NCBI GenBank assembly: GCA_900759045.1
Contig: CAAETU010000009.1
Span: 1 to 24,192, forward strand
From: an uncultured Collinsella sp.
GTDB lineage: Bacteria; Actinomycetota; Coriobacteriia; Coriobacteriales; Coriobacteriaceae
Direction: 5' to 3'
DNA: 24,192 bases
This document shows, in pieces, positions 7,611 to 17,797 of this stretch (its first letter is position 1; each line of letters opens with the position of its first letter). Below the pieces are notes generated by a model. That model searched no databases. It saw nothing but the letters and a program-made list of their open reading frames with translations, and was not told where the DNA came from. Position numbers and translations under genes: made by a program.

Positions 7611-7706
7611 AGTGCTCCATTTGAGACAAGGTGGCCTAAAAGAGAAGGGAAGCGTATGGATATACGCGACCGACGATTGAAGGCCAGATTGTCCAAATGG
7701 AGCACT
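7611..7706 (+). promoter_or_regulatory. Long inverted repeat in the leader of the ABC exporter gene
   Basis: 7611-7637 pairs with 7681-7706: 13 bp (AGTGCTCCATTTG with CAAATGGAGCACT), a single bulge, 5 bp, a 2x2 mismatch and 6 bp, 24 bp in all. The 43-nt loop holds GAAGGG, an ATG at 7656 and a 6-bp hairpin GCGTAT-GGAT-ATACGC that contains that ATG. It could be an RNA regulatory leader or a palindromic repeat element. Confidence 0.6.
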
Positions 7707-7723
7707 TGCAGCGTCGAGACGAA

Positions 7724-7745
7724 ACGCGGTTTGGTAAAACCGCGT
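7724..7745 (+). promoter_or_regulatory. Hairpin abutting the ABC exporter ribosome binding site
   Basis: A perfect 9-bp stem ACGCGGTTT/AAACCGCGT (7724-7732 with 7737-7745) closes on a GGTA loop. It ends directly against the AAGGTG ribosome binding site (7746-7751) of the ATG at 7755. There is no U-run, so it is not a terminator; it may affect translation initiation. Confidence 0.5.
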
Positions 7746-7754
7746 AAGGTGACT

Positions 7755-9527
7755 ATGTTTAAGAGGTTTCTTTCGTATTACAAGCCCCAGATGGGGCTTT
7801 TTGTTGCTGATACTCTTTGTGCTCTGGTGCTTGCCGCCATTGACCTGGCGTTCCCCATTATCTTGCGCAATCTGACCGGTGGGCTCTTTACTCAGGGTCA
7901 GGCTGCTATTATGCAGGCGCTCGGTATGATCGCGGTGGGACTGGTGCTGATGTATGTCATCCGCTGCGCCTGCCGCTATTTTGTGAGCTATTGGGGTCAT
8001 GTGATGGGCGCGCGCATGGAGTCCAAAATGCGCGAGGACCTGTTCGATCAGTACGAACGGTTTAGCTTTGCGTACTTTGATCGCAACAGCTCGGGCGACA
8101 TGATGAGCCGCGTGGTCAATGACCTGTTCGATATCTGCGAGGCGGCGCACCACGTGCCCGAATGGATCATTATCTGCGGTATCGAGATCATCGGCTCGTT
8201 TGTGATTCTGTTTACCATCGCGCCGGTGCTCGCACTCGCCATGGCTGTGGTGACGGTGGTGTTCGCGGTCATTATGTTTTGGCAGAATATGCGCATGCGC
8301 GAGGTCTTTAGCGATAACCGCAAAAAGATTAGCGGCATCAACGCGCAGCTGCAGGATTCGCTGGCGGGCATGCGTGTGGTCAAGAGCTTTGCCAATGAGC
8401 AGACCGAGCGCTCTAAGTTTCGCGCCTCGAACAATCGCTACCTTTCGTCCAAGGAGAACATGTATCACGCCATGGGCGTCTATACCGCGACGTATGGCCT
8501 GCTCTCGGGAGTGCTTTATGTGATTGTGGTGCTGCTGGGCGGTTGGCTCGTTGCCCAGGGTCAGCTGCAGGCGGTCGATATGGCAACCTTCGCACTCTAC
8601 ATTTCGCTGTTCTGCACGCCGCTCGAGACGCTCGTCAATTCAGCTGAGACGTATCAGAAAGCCATCGCCGGCTTTAAGCGCATGGATGAGGTGCTCTCGA
8701 CTGTCCCCGATATTCAGGATAAGCCGGGTGCTGCGGATCTGCAGGTGACGGCTGGTGCTGTGGAGTACCGCGACGTGTGCTTTAGCTACGAGGATGTTGA
8801 ATTGGCCGAGCGCGGCGCCGACGGACGCCCTGTTATCGACCACATGGACCTGTCCATCAAGCCCGGTCAGACCATCGCTTTGGTTGGCCCCTCGGGCGGC
8901 GGCAAATCGACGACTTGTTCGCTGTTGCCGCGCTTTTACGACGTTGCCGCCGGCTCCATTAGCATCGACGGCCAGGATGTGCGCGACGTGACGCAGCATA
9001 GTCTGCGCCGTGCCATCGGCCTGGTGCAGCAAGATGTGTACCTGTTTGATGGAACGATCGGCGAGAACATCGCCTACGGCAAGCCGGGCGCCACGGCAGA
9101 AGAGATCGCCGAAGCGGCCCGCCGCGCCAATATTGATACCTTTATCGAATCGCTTCCGCAAGGCTACGACACCGTGGTGGGCGAGCGCGGCAGCCGTCTT
9201 TCGGGTGGTCAAAAGCAGCGCCTCGCCATCGCGCGCGTTTTTCTCAAGAATCCCAAGATCCTTATTTTGGATGAGGCGACGAGTGCCCTGGATAACGAGA
9301 GCGAGGAAGCGGTGCAGGAGTCGCTCGAAGAGCTGGCACGCGGCCGTACCACGATCATCATCGCCCACCGTCTCTCGACTATTAAGCATGCTGACGAGAT
9401 TGCGACCGTTGAGCATGGTCGCGTTGTGGAACGTGGCACGCACGAGGAGCTTCTCGCCCGTGGCGGCACCTATGCCCGTTACTATCGAATGCAGTTCGAA
9501 GGTGCGCGTGCGCACGAGCTCGACTGA
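7755..9527 (+). CDS. ABC transporter, fused permease and ATPase (multidrug exporter type)
   Basis: This half-transporter should work as a dimer in the cytoplasmic membrane. An exporter-type six-helix transmembrane domain fills residues about 10-300 and the ATPase about 331-585. Walker A is GPSGGGKST (378-386), followed by the Q-loop QQD, the signature LSGGQ (482-486), Walker B ILILDEATS (502-510) and H-loop His538, all intact. The substrate cannot be deduced; the family exports drugs, lipids or peptides. The ATG at 7755 with AAGGTG gives the normal N terminus MFKRFLSYYKP. An in-frame ATG at 7656 with its own good GAAGGG site would add 33 basic residues. The gene follows the Nudix gene after a structured 184-bp leader and ends 19 bp before the next gene. 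Confidence 0.95.
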   Translation: MFKRFLSYYKPQMGLFVADTLCALVLAAIDLAFPIILRNLTGGLFTQGQAAIMQALGMIAVGLVLMYVIRCACRYFVSYWGHVMGARMESKMREDLFDQYERFSFAYFDRNSSGDMMSRVVNDLFDICEAAHHVPEWIIICGIEIIGSFVILFTIAPVLALAMAVVTVVFAVIMFWQNMRMREVFSDNRKKISGINAQLQDSLAGMRVVKSFANEQTERSKFRASNNRYLSSKENMYHAMGVYTATYGLLSGVLYVIVVLLGGWLVAQGQLQAVDMATFALYISLFCTPLETLVNSAETYQKAIAGFKRMDEVLSTVPDIQDKPGAADLQVTAGAVEYRDVCFSYEDVELAERGADGRPVIDHMDLSIKPGQTIALVGPSGGGKSTTCSLLPRFYDVAAGSISIDGQDVRDVTQHSLRRAIGLVQQDVYLFDGTIGENIAYGKPGATAEEIAEAARRANIDTFIESLPQGYDTVVGERGSRLSGGQKQRLAIARVFLKNPKILILDEATSALDNESEEAVQESLEELARGRTTIIIAHRLSTIKHADEIATVEHGRVVERGTHEELLARGGTYARYYRMQFEGARAHELD

Positions 9528-9546
9528 TTGATATGACAGGAAGATC

Positions 9547-10512
9547 ATGGCTGATAAGAACCCTTTGACTCCGGAAGAAGTGACGGAGTTATTCTCCGAA
9601 ATCGATGCATCCGGCGTCTTGGATCCTACGCTCGCCAAAAAGCGCACCGAGCGCATGCGCGAGAAAGAGGCCGCCGTCAAGCGCGGCGACAAGGCGACGC
9701 TGGCGCGGCTGCGCAGCGAGGATCGCGCGAGCCAGGCAAAACATATCGACCCGCTGTCCGAGGACGACCCTTCGGGCTCGCAGGTGAGCCATACCATTAC
9801 GAAGACCGCCATGGCCGTGGTTATCGGCATTTTGGTGCTGATTGTGGGCATGCAGATTGGCTACGGCGTGATGCGACGTCTGAATACCGCGAACCTTTCC
9901 GAAAGTGTTTCGGTGGATACCGTTTCGACCGCGCTCAAGGGTGGACTTGAATGGGGCAATGGCTTTACGCAGTTCCCGCTCGATTTTACCGTCGACGAGG
10001 CAGATGAGCGCACGGGCACGGTTGAGGTGACGGTGCTGGACACGTCTTCTGCCAATGAACTCGAGCTGCTGTCCAACGGTCAGATTCAGGCGGCGGCGCT
10101 CGCAACCAACGCCCTGCTCAACGACAAGATCGACCGTGTGGTGTATAACGTTCACGCCTATATCGACGAGGACAGCAGGATCCAGCATGATTCCTTCTTT
10201 GGCATGTTTCCTGCTCAGGGGCACCAAAGCGCCATCCTGACGTTCGTTTGGACCAAGAGCTCGTCCAACGCCACGAGTATCGACTGGAAGATGCGCATCG
10301 TAAGCATGGACGACACCATTGCCGAGCGCATTCAAAAACAGGTCAACTCGGTTTCATCGCTGATCGAGGACCCGGTGGTGAGCCAGACCAAGATCACGGA
10401 GGAGCAGGCCGAGCGCGATCTTGAGCATCGTCTGCACGGTCGAGAGATCTTCCGCGGCGGAAAGCCCGATCGCACGCCGTCCGAGCTGCTGGAGCAGGAC
10501 AAGCAAAAGTAG
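9547..10512 (+). CDS. Uncharacterised single-pass membrane protein
   Basis: I do not recognise a family for this 321-residue protein. The first 80 residues are charged and mostly helical (KKRTERMREKEAAVKR), which would lie in the cytoplasm. One transmembrane segment covers about 87-108 (MAVVIGILVLIVGMQIGYGV). The remaining 210 residues should be outside the membrane and are of mixed alpha/beta character. There is no cysteine pair, lipobox or sortase signal, and the end is hydrophilic (LLEQDKQK). An AGGAAG site lies 5 nt before the ATG, and only 19 bp separate it from the ABC exporter, so both are likely one unit. It may be an accessory or an unrelated envelope protein; that is inference from position only. 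Confidence 0.85.
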   Translation: MADKNPLTPEEVTELFSEIDASGVLDPTLAKKRTERMREKEAAVKRGDKATLARLRSEDRASQAKHIDPLSEDDPSGSQVSHTITKTAMAVVIGILVLIVGMQIGYGVMRRLNTANLSESVSVDTVSTALKGGLEWGNGFTQFPLDFTVDEADERTGTVEVTVLDTSSANELELLSNGQIQAAALATNALLNDKIDRVVYNVHAYIDEDSRIQHDSFFGMFPAQGHQSAILTFVWTKSSSNATSIDWKMRIVSMDDTIAERIQKQVNSVSSLIEDPVVSQTKITEEQAERDLEHRLHGREIFRGGKPDRTPSELLEQDKQK

Positions 10513-10535
10513 TCCGCAGCCACATAGAACGATGC

Positions 10536-10575
10536 CATCCCGCGTGAGCCGCAAGCCCACGCGGGATGATTTTTC
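10536..10575 (+). terminator. Rho-independent terminator after the 321-residue membrane protein gene
   Basis: An 11-bp perfect stem CATCCCGCGTG/CACGCGGGATG (10536-10546 with 10558-10568) has an 11-nt loop and is followed by ATTTTTC. Its U-run also forms the start of the long inverted repeat that follows. Confidence 0.9.
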
Positions 10576-10671
10576 TGGGACGGGGATTAAAAAATCATTC
10601 TGTCATGTATGCAGTTGGCGACAAAGCCCTGCTCTCAGAATAATTTTTAATCCCCGTCCCAGAAAAATCAT
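10566..10671. repeat. Long inverted repeat (REP/REPIN-like) upstream of carA
   Basis: Arms of 37 and 36 nt (10566-10602 and 10636-10671) are reverse complements apart from one gap and one mismatch, with a 33-nt spacer. Each arm contains CTGGGACGGGGATTAAAAA and can itself fold through GATTTTT with AAAAATC. The TGGGAC/GGGGA core resembles palindromes associated with REP-associated tyrosine transposases, but no transposase is in the window. Confidence 0.8.
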
Positions 10672-10721
10672 TATGCACAGGAAGTCATAATTATCATTTT
10701 GTAAACAATTCTATGTAATTA

Positions 10722-10750
10722 ATGCCATGGGCGATGCTTGCGGTTAGAAT
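10722..10750 (+). promoter_or_regulatory. Promoter of carAB
   Basis: ATGCCA (10722-10727) and TAGAAT (10745-10750) are 17 bp apart. Transcription would start near 10757, leaving a leader of about 52 nt that is largely the PyrR-like element. Confidence 0.5.
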
Positions 10751-10771
10751 ACCGCGAGGCCTAACTACACA

Positions 10772-10804
10772 CCTTTAAGCCGGTCCTGTGAGACCGGGAA
10801 GGAG
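10772..10804 (+). promoter_or_regulatory. PyrR-binding RNA element covering the carA ribosome binding site
   Basis: The RNA folds as a lower stem CCTT (10772-10775) with AAGG (10799-10802), an asymmetric bulge, and an upper stem CCGGTC/GACCGG (10780-10785 with 10792-10797). The hexaloop CTGTGA fits the CNGNGA loop known for PyrR-binding loops. The lower stem contains the first four bases of the carA Shine-Dalgarno AAGGAG. Binding of PyrR with UMP would stabilise the hairpin and block ribosome entry, as described for translational repression in mycobacteria. No terminator is present, which fits translational rather than transcriptional control. Confidence 0.85.
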
Positions 10805-10808
10805 AACT

Positions 10809-12314
10809 ATGGCGAACAACCATATTGCGGGCGCTGCCGCCCGCACCGTCGCGCCCAGCGAGCTGTGCCAGCGTATGCTGGCTAAAACCAGCAAGGGCAC
10901 CTGCGGTCCCTGCATCCTGTATCTTGAGGATGGGACCATTTTTTATGGCCGTGCATGCGGTGCCGAGGGTACCGCAACCGGCGAGGTCTGCTTTAACACG
11001 TCGCTCGAGGGCTACTTTGAGGTCATGACCGACCCGAGCTATGCCGGCCAAATCGTAACCATGACCTATCCGCAGATCGGCAACTACGGCATTGACGAGA
11101 CCGATGTCCAGTCGGCCTTCCCCGGCGATACCGCTCGCCCCGCGAGCGCTCCCGCCATGCGCGGCATGGTCGTCCACGACATGTGCGCCACGCCTTCTAA
11201 CTGGCGCTCGACCGTCAGCGTGCCGGAGTACCTGCGTGCACACGGCATCGTCGCTATCGAGGGCGTCGACACCCGCGCTCTCGTGCGCCACCTGCGCGAC
11301 AACGGTTCCAAGATGGGCATAATCTCGACGGAGATCTTCGACGTCGACGAGCTTGCCGAGCGCCTGTCCGCCGCGCCTACGCTGGTCGGCGAGAACCTGG
11401 CCAAGACCGTGAGCTGCCCTGAGCCCCACGCTTTTGCCGTGAGCGACCTGCCCGCTACGCATGACTTTGCGCTTGCCCCTACCGCTCCTGCCCGCCACAA
11501 AGTGGTCGCCTACGACTGCGGTGTCAAGCGCGGCATCCTGGAGGGCCTGGTTCGTGCTGGCTGCAACCTCACCGTCGTGCCGTGGGATACACCCGCGCGT
11601 CAGGTGCTCGACATGAATCCCGATGGCGTCTTTTTGTCCAACGGCCCCGGCGACCCCGATGCCGTGGTGGAGACCTACGAGCAGGTGCAGCAGCTAATCG
11701 GCAAGGTGCCGGTTTTTGGCATCTGCCTTGGTCACCAGATGATCAGCTTGGCATGCGGCGCCCAGATGGAAAAGCTCAAATTCGGTCACCGTGGTGGCAA
11801 CCAGCCGGTTATGAATCTGGTCAGCCGCCGTGTGGAGATCACCGCGCAAAACCACGGCTTTGGCCTGTTGTTCCCCAGCTTGGGCAAGCTTGTCCACGAG
11901 CTTTCGGGCGGCGAGACCGAGCACGCGGCCGATGGCGATCTGCGCGTCTGGGTGCGCCGCGGTATCGCGCCGGTCGTGATGAACGAGCGTTTCGGCCGCA
12001 TTCGCCTGACGCATGTGAATCTCAATGACGGCACCGCCGAGGGCATTCAGCTGCTCGATGCGCCGTGCTTCTCGGTCCAGTACCATCCCGAGGCATCGCC
12101 CGGCCCCACCGATGCTCACTATCTCTTTACCGCCTTTACGCGACTCATGGACGGCGAGGAGAACTATCTGGACATCGATACCGCCAAGGACCGCCTTGCC
12201 GGCTGGAATTTCGCCGATAGTGGTTCCGCCGTTCTACCGAACGGCGGACCTGTCGACGCTGCGGCTGCATCTGGCACATCATCTTGCCGTTCTGCTTCGG
12301 ACGCGCGGGCATAA
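10809..12314 (+). CDS. carA: Carbamoyl-phosphate synthase small (glutaminase) subunit
   Basis: CarA releases ammonia from glutamine and passes it to CarB for carbamoyl phosphate, used in pyrimidine and arginine synthesis. The N-terminal CPSase domain lies at about 35-170. The class I glutamine amidotransferase domain begins at about 230, with nucleophile Cys306 in FGICLGHQ and His426/Glu428 in QYHPEASPGP. At 501 residues it is far longer than the usual 360-390. Extra parts are about 33 N-terminal residues, an insertion of about 36 between AQNHGF and RLTHVNLNDGT (about 351-398), and a low-complexity tail after about 450. The tail contains a palindrome at 12222-12250. The start at 10809 has AAGGAG, which lies inside the PyrR-like hairpin. 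Confidence 0.96.
   Translation: MANNHIAGAAARTVAPSELCQRMLAKTSKGTCGPCILYLEDGTIFYGRACGAEGTATGEVCFNTSLEGYFEVMTDPSYAGQIVTMTYPQIGNYGIDETDVQSAFPGDTARPASAPAMRGMVVHDMCATPSNWRSTVSVPEYLRAHGIVAIEGVDTRALVRHLRDNGSKMGIISTEIFDVDELAERLSAAPTLVGENLAKTVSCPEPHAFAVSDLPATHDFALAPTAPARHKVVAYDCGVKRGILEGLVRAGCNLTVVPWDTPARQVLDMNPDGVFLSNGPGDPDAVVETYEQVQQLIGKVPVFGICLGHQMISLACGAQMEKLKFGHRGGNQPVMNLVSRRVEITAQNHGFGLLFPSLGKLVHELSGGETEHAADGDLRVWVRRGIAPVVMNERFGRIRLTHVNLNDGTAEGIQLLDAPCFSVQYHPEASPGPTDAHYLFTAFTRLMDGEENYLDIDTAKDRLAGWNFADSGSAVLPNGGPVDAAAASGTSSCRSASDARA
12222..12250. repeat. Palindrome X, copy 1, inside the carA 3' end
   Basis: The stem CCGCCGTTC/GAACGGCGG (12226-12234 with 12239-12247) has the loop TACC and extends outward by GGT/ACC with one bulged T. 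The same CGCCGTTC/GAACGGCG stem recurs at 15906-15925. It encodes about residues 472-481 of CarA, within its atypical tail. Confidence 0.7.
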
Positions 12315-12412
12315 GCCCAGCGCGCCCTCGCATCACGGCAACCTGATGCATCAGCTGCACCCTCGCTGACTTTTCCAAAACATTGAGTCAGCCTCTCTAG
12401 GAGGTTTTAAAC

Positions 12413-15711
<3,299 letters not shown>

Positions 15712-15727
<16 letters not shown>

Positions 15728-15853
15728 TGTGACCTGGCCGGCCGGGGCGGGAGGCGGACACTTTCTCTCGGAAACTGGGCTTCGCGAAGTTTTCCGAGAG
15801 AAAGGACCGCCTCCCGCCCCGGCCTGCGGTGACTTGGCTGCACCGTGTGCTGC
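15712..15853. repeat. Palindromic element Y, copy 1, overlapping the carB stop
   Basis: This is a nested inverted repeat of 142 bp. The outer 16 bp (15712-15727 with 15838-15853, one wobble) includes the carB stop codon. A perfect 18-bp stem follows (15740-15757 with 15807-15824), then a 3x2 internal loop and a 14-bp stem (15761-15774 with 15791-15804). The 16-nt loop is CTGGGCTTCGCGAAGT. It has no U-run, so it is not an ordinary terminator. Confidence 0.9.
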
Positions 15854-15897
15854 CGAAGGGGCTTTGCGCGATGACTAGGGCTGAATAGAAAATGAGT

Positions 15898-15933
15898 GTG
15901 GGCTCCGCCGTTCGTTCGAACGGCGAATCCCAC
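15898..15933. repeat. Palindrome X, copy 2, in the carB-purE gap
   Basis: The stem CGCCGTTC/GAACGGCG (15906-15913 with 15918-15925) has the loop GTTC. An outer GTGGG/CCCAC stem (15898-15902 with 15929-15933) is separated by a small internal loop. The inner stem is identical to that of the carA-tail palindrome, with a different tetraloop. Confidence 0.7.
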
Positions 15934-15939
15934 GTTAAT

Positions 15940-15978
15940 ATTTCAGCCAACGTACGTCATGGCAATCCCCGGTAGGTC
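15940..15978 (+). repeat. 39-bp direct repeat Z, copy 1
   Basis: The unit begins ATTTCAGCCAACGTACGTCA and ends GGTAGGTC. It matches copy 2 (16046-16084) at 38 of 39 positions. The unit contains the palindrome ACGTACGT. Copy-to-copy distance is 106 bp. Confidence 0.9.
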
Positions 15979-16045
15979 CCCGGGTGCCCCGCGGCGGGCT
16001 GGGTTATTTAGCTGAGCGACTTTGCGAAGCAACCGGAGCTCATTT

Positions 16046-16084
16046 ATTTCAGCCAACGTACGTCATGGCAATTCCCGGTAGGTC
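16046..16084 (+). repeat. 39-bp direct repeat Z, copy 2
   Basis: The same 39-bp unit as at 15940-15978 in direct orientation, with a single C/T difference. It ends five bases before the outer arm of palindromic element Y copy 2. Confidence 0.9.
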
Positions 16085-16088
16085 GCAG

Positions 16089-16160
16089 GGTGGCGGCTGA
16101 ACCTTTCCCTCGGGAAACTTCGCGAAGCCCAGTTCCCGAGGGAAAGGCTCAGCCGCCACC
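16089..16160. repeat. Palindromic element Y, copy 2 (inverted), before purE
   Basis: An outer 12-bp stem (16089-16100 with 16149-16160), a single A/C mismatch and a 15-bp stem (16102-16116 with 16133-16147) enclose the 16-nt loop 16117-16132. The loop is the exact reverse complement of the loop of copy 1, so this is the same element in the opposite orientation. The core stem matches copy 1 except for two compensatory base pairs; the outer arms are unrelated. Confidence 0.9.
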
Positions 16161-16163
16161 ACA

Positions 16164-16192
16164 AAGACCGCAGGGACGGGAGCAGCTATACT
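16164..16192 (+). promoter_or_regulatory. Promoter of purE, with overlapping dyad
   Basis: A good -10 box TATACT (16187-16192) lies 17 bp from a weak -35 AAGACC (16164-16169). A 6-bp inverted repeat ACTACT-CTC-AGTAGT (16190-16204) overlaps the -10 box and the start site, the position of a repressor operator. The transcript leader would be about 55 nt. Confidence 0.5.
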
Positions 16193-16255
16193 ACTCTCAG
16201 TAGTTAAGGGTCGCGGATCCGCCGCGTCGCCGCTCTCAACAGGAGGTCTTTGTTT

Positions 16256-16720
16256 ATGGCAGATCAAAAGCCGGTTGTCGGGATCATCATGGGCTCTAAG
16301 TCCGATCTGGGCGTTATGGAAGGTTGCACCGCCGAGCTCGAGGCGCTTGGTGTGCCCTATGAGCTCGTCATTGCGAGCGCACACCGCACGCCGGCGAAGG
16401 TCCACGAGTGGGCCTCGACTGCTGCCGATCGCGGTATCAAAGTAATTATCGCCGCCGCCGGCAAGGCCGCTCACCTGGGTGGTGTCGTGGCTGCCTTTAC
16501 GCCGCTGCCGGTTATCGGCGTGCCTATGAAGACGAGTGACCTGGGCGGTATGGACTCGCTGCTGTCGATGGTGCAGATGCCTTCGGGCGTGCCCGTGGCC
16601 TGCGTTGCCATCAACGGCGCCAAGAACGCCGCCATCTATGCCACGCAGATTCTGGGTGCTTGCGACCCCGAGTACCGCAAGGTTATCGAGAAAATGAAGC
16701 AGGAGATGGCCGACGCCTAA
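16256..16720 (+). CDS. purE: N5-carboxyaminoimidazole ribonucleotide mutase, PurE
   Basis: PurE moves the carboxyl group to produce CAIR in the middle of purine synthesis. The 154-residue protein is a typical single-domain PurE with GSKSD (13-17), SAHRTP (41-46, catalytic His43) and the segment AAAGKAAHLGGVVAA. The AAHL form matches class I, which uses N5-CAIR made by PurK, rather than the direct carboxylase class II; this is a motif-based judgement. No purK is adjacent. AGGAGG lies nine bases before the ATG at 16256; a TTG two codons upstream is too close to that site. It is preceded by its own promoter and the repeat cluster, and followed after 36 bp by a sortase gene. Confidence 0.96.
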   Translation: MADQKPVVGIIMGSKSDLGVMEGCTAELEALGVPYELVIASAHRTPAKVHEWASTAADRGIKVIIAAAGKAAHLGGVVAAFTPLPVIGVPMKTSDLGGMDSLLSMVQMPSGVPVACVAINGAKNAAIYATQILGACDPEYRKVIEKMKQEMADA

Positions 16721-16756
16721 GCGGCTTGCCATTCCGCTGTAATCATAGGGAGAGTC

Positions 16757-17761
16757 ATGTCCGACTATCAAGGAAAACGTTTCTCGGCTTCTCAGATCCC
16801 CGATCCATCCAAGTCGGGATCGGCCCGCTCCATGCAGCAGGGTCGGGCATCCTCTCCTCAACAGGCTCGTGCGCCGCGCCCCGTAACGCCGACGTCCCAT
16901 CGCCGTCAGGATACGCCGGCTGCGTATCGCCCCTCGTCATATGGCACGGCAAAGAAGCGGACCCGGACGACGAGGCAACCGAGCGGCGCTCCGTCCAGCT
17001 ACACCGAGCCGCCGCGCAAGAAACGCCGCTCCATCATCCCCATTCTGCTCATCATCGTGGGCATCGGTCTGATTGTCGCCGCCGCCGCCATCTTTATCAA
17101 TGCTCAGATTGGCTATAAGCAGGCGAGCGATTCATACCAGAAAATCGAGAAGCAATATGTAAGCGATAAGGACGCCAGCGGCGTGCCGATTATCGACTTC
17201 GATGCGCTTGCTCAGACAAACCCCGAGATTGTGGGTTGGATTTACGTGCCGGGAACCAACATCAACTATCCCGTGGTGCAGACCAACAACAACTCCAAAT
17301 ACCTCAACACGCTGTTCGACGGTACGGCCAATGCGTCCGGGGCCATTTTCCTGGATAGCGATGACACCGCGCCGGGAATGGTTGACCAGCAGACCACGAT
17401 CTACGGCCACCACATGAATGACGGGTCGATGTTCAACGTGATTTCGGACACCACCGACCAAGCGACATTCGATAGCATCGAGTACGTATATTACATCACG
17501 CGCGATGCAACGTATAAGCTGCGACCGCTGGCGACCAAGGTCGTCGAGGATACGTATGCCAAGGCGCGCACGCCTAATTTTGAGGGTGACGACGGGCTCA
17601 AGAACTACCTGTCCGAGATGCTCGACGGTGCTTCGGCAGTGGCGAGTGATGCAGGCGATCGCGCTGCTTCGGCAACCAAGGTCGTGACGCTCGTGACCTG
17701 TCGCTCACTGTCATTTAGCAATACGCGCGCCGTCATGGTGCTCACGCCGGTCGAGGAATAG
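16757..17761 (+). CDS. Class B-like sortase, membrane-anchored transpeptidase
   Basis: Sortases cut a C-terminal sorting motif and attach proteins to peptidoglycan or to pili outside the cell. The 334-residue protein has a long basic Pro/Ser/Arg-rich cytoplasmic N terminus (1-91), one transmembrane helix (about 92-117), and an external catalytic domain (about 140-334). The triad is visible: His218 in TTIYGHHMNDGSMF, Cys315 in TLVTC and Arg324 in SNTRAVMV. The segment NINYPVVQTNNNSKYLNTLFDG and the length of the catalytic domain favour class B. No substrate with a sorting signal is encoded nearby. GGGAG precedes the ATG, and the gene follows purE by 36 bp, so readthrough from the purE promoter is likely. 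Confidence 0.9.
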   Translation: MSDYQGKRFSASQIPDPSKSGSARSMQQGRASSPQQARAPRPVTPTSHRRQDTPAAYRPSSYGTAKKRTRTTRQPSGAPSSYTEPPRKKRRSIIPILLIIVGIGLIVAAAAIFINAQIGYKQASDSYQKIEKQYVSDKDASGVPIIDFDALAQTNPEIVGWIYVPGTNINYPVVQTNNNSKYLNTLFDGTANASGAIFLDSDDTAPGMVDQQTTIYGHHMNDGSMFNVISDTTDQATFDSIEYVYYITRDATYKLRPLATKVVEDTYAKARTPNFEGDDGLKNYLSEMLDGASAVASDAGDRAASATKVVTLVTCRSLSFSNTRAVMVLTPVEE

Positions 17762-17797
17762 ATAATGGGCTACTCAATGACGGTGAAAGGAGAAATG

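Noticed and set aside
15940..16084. CRISPR-like reading of the 39-bp repeats
   Set aside because: Only two copies, with 67 bp between them containing further structure, and no cas genes.
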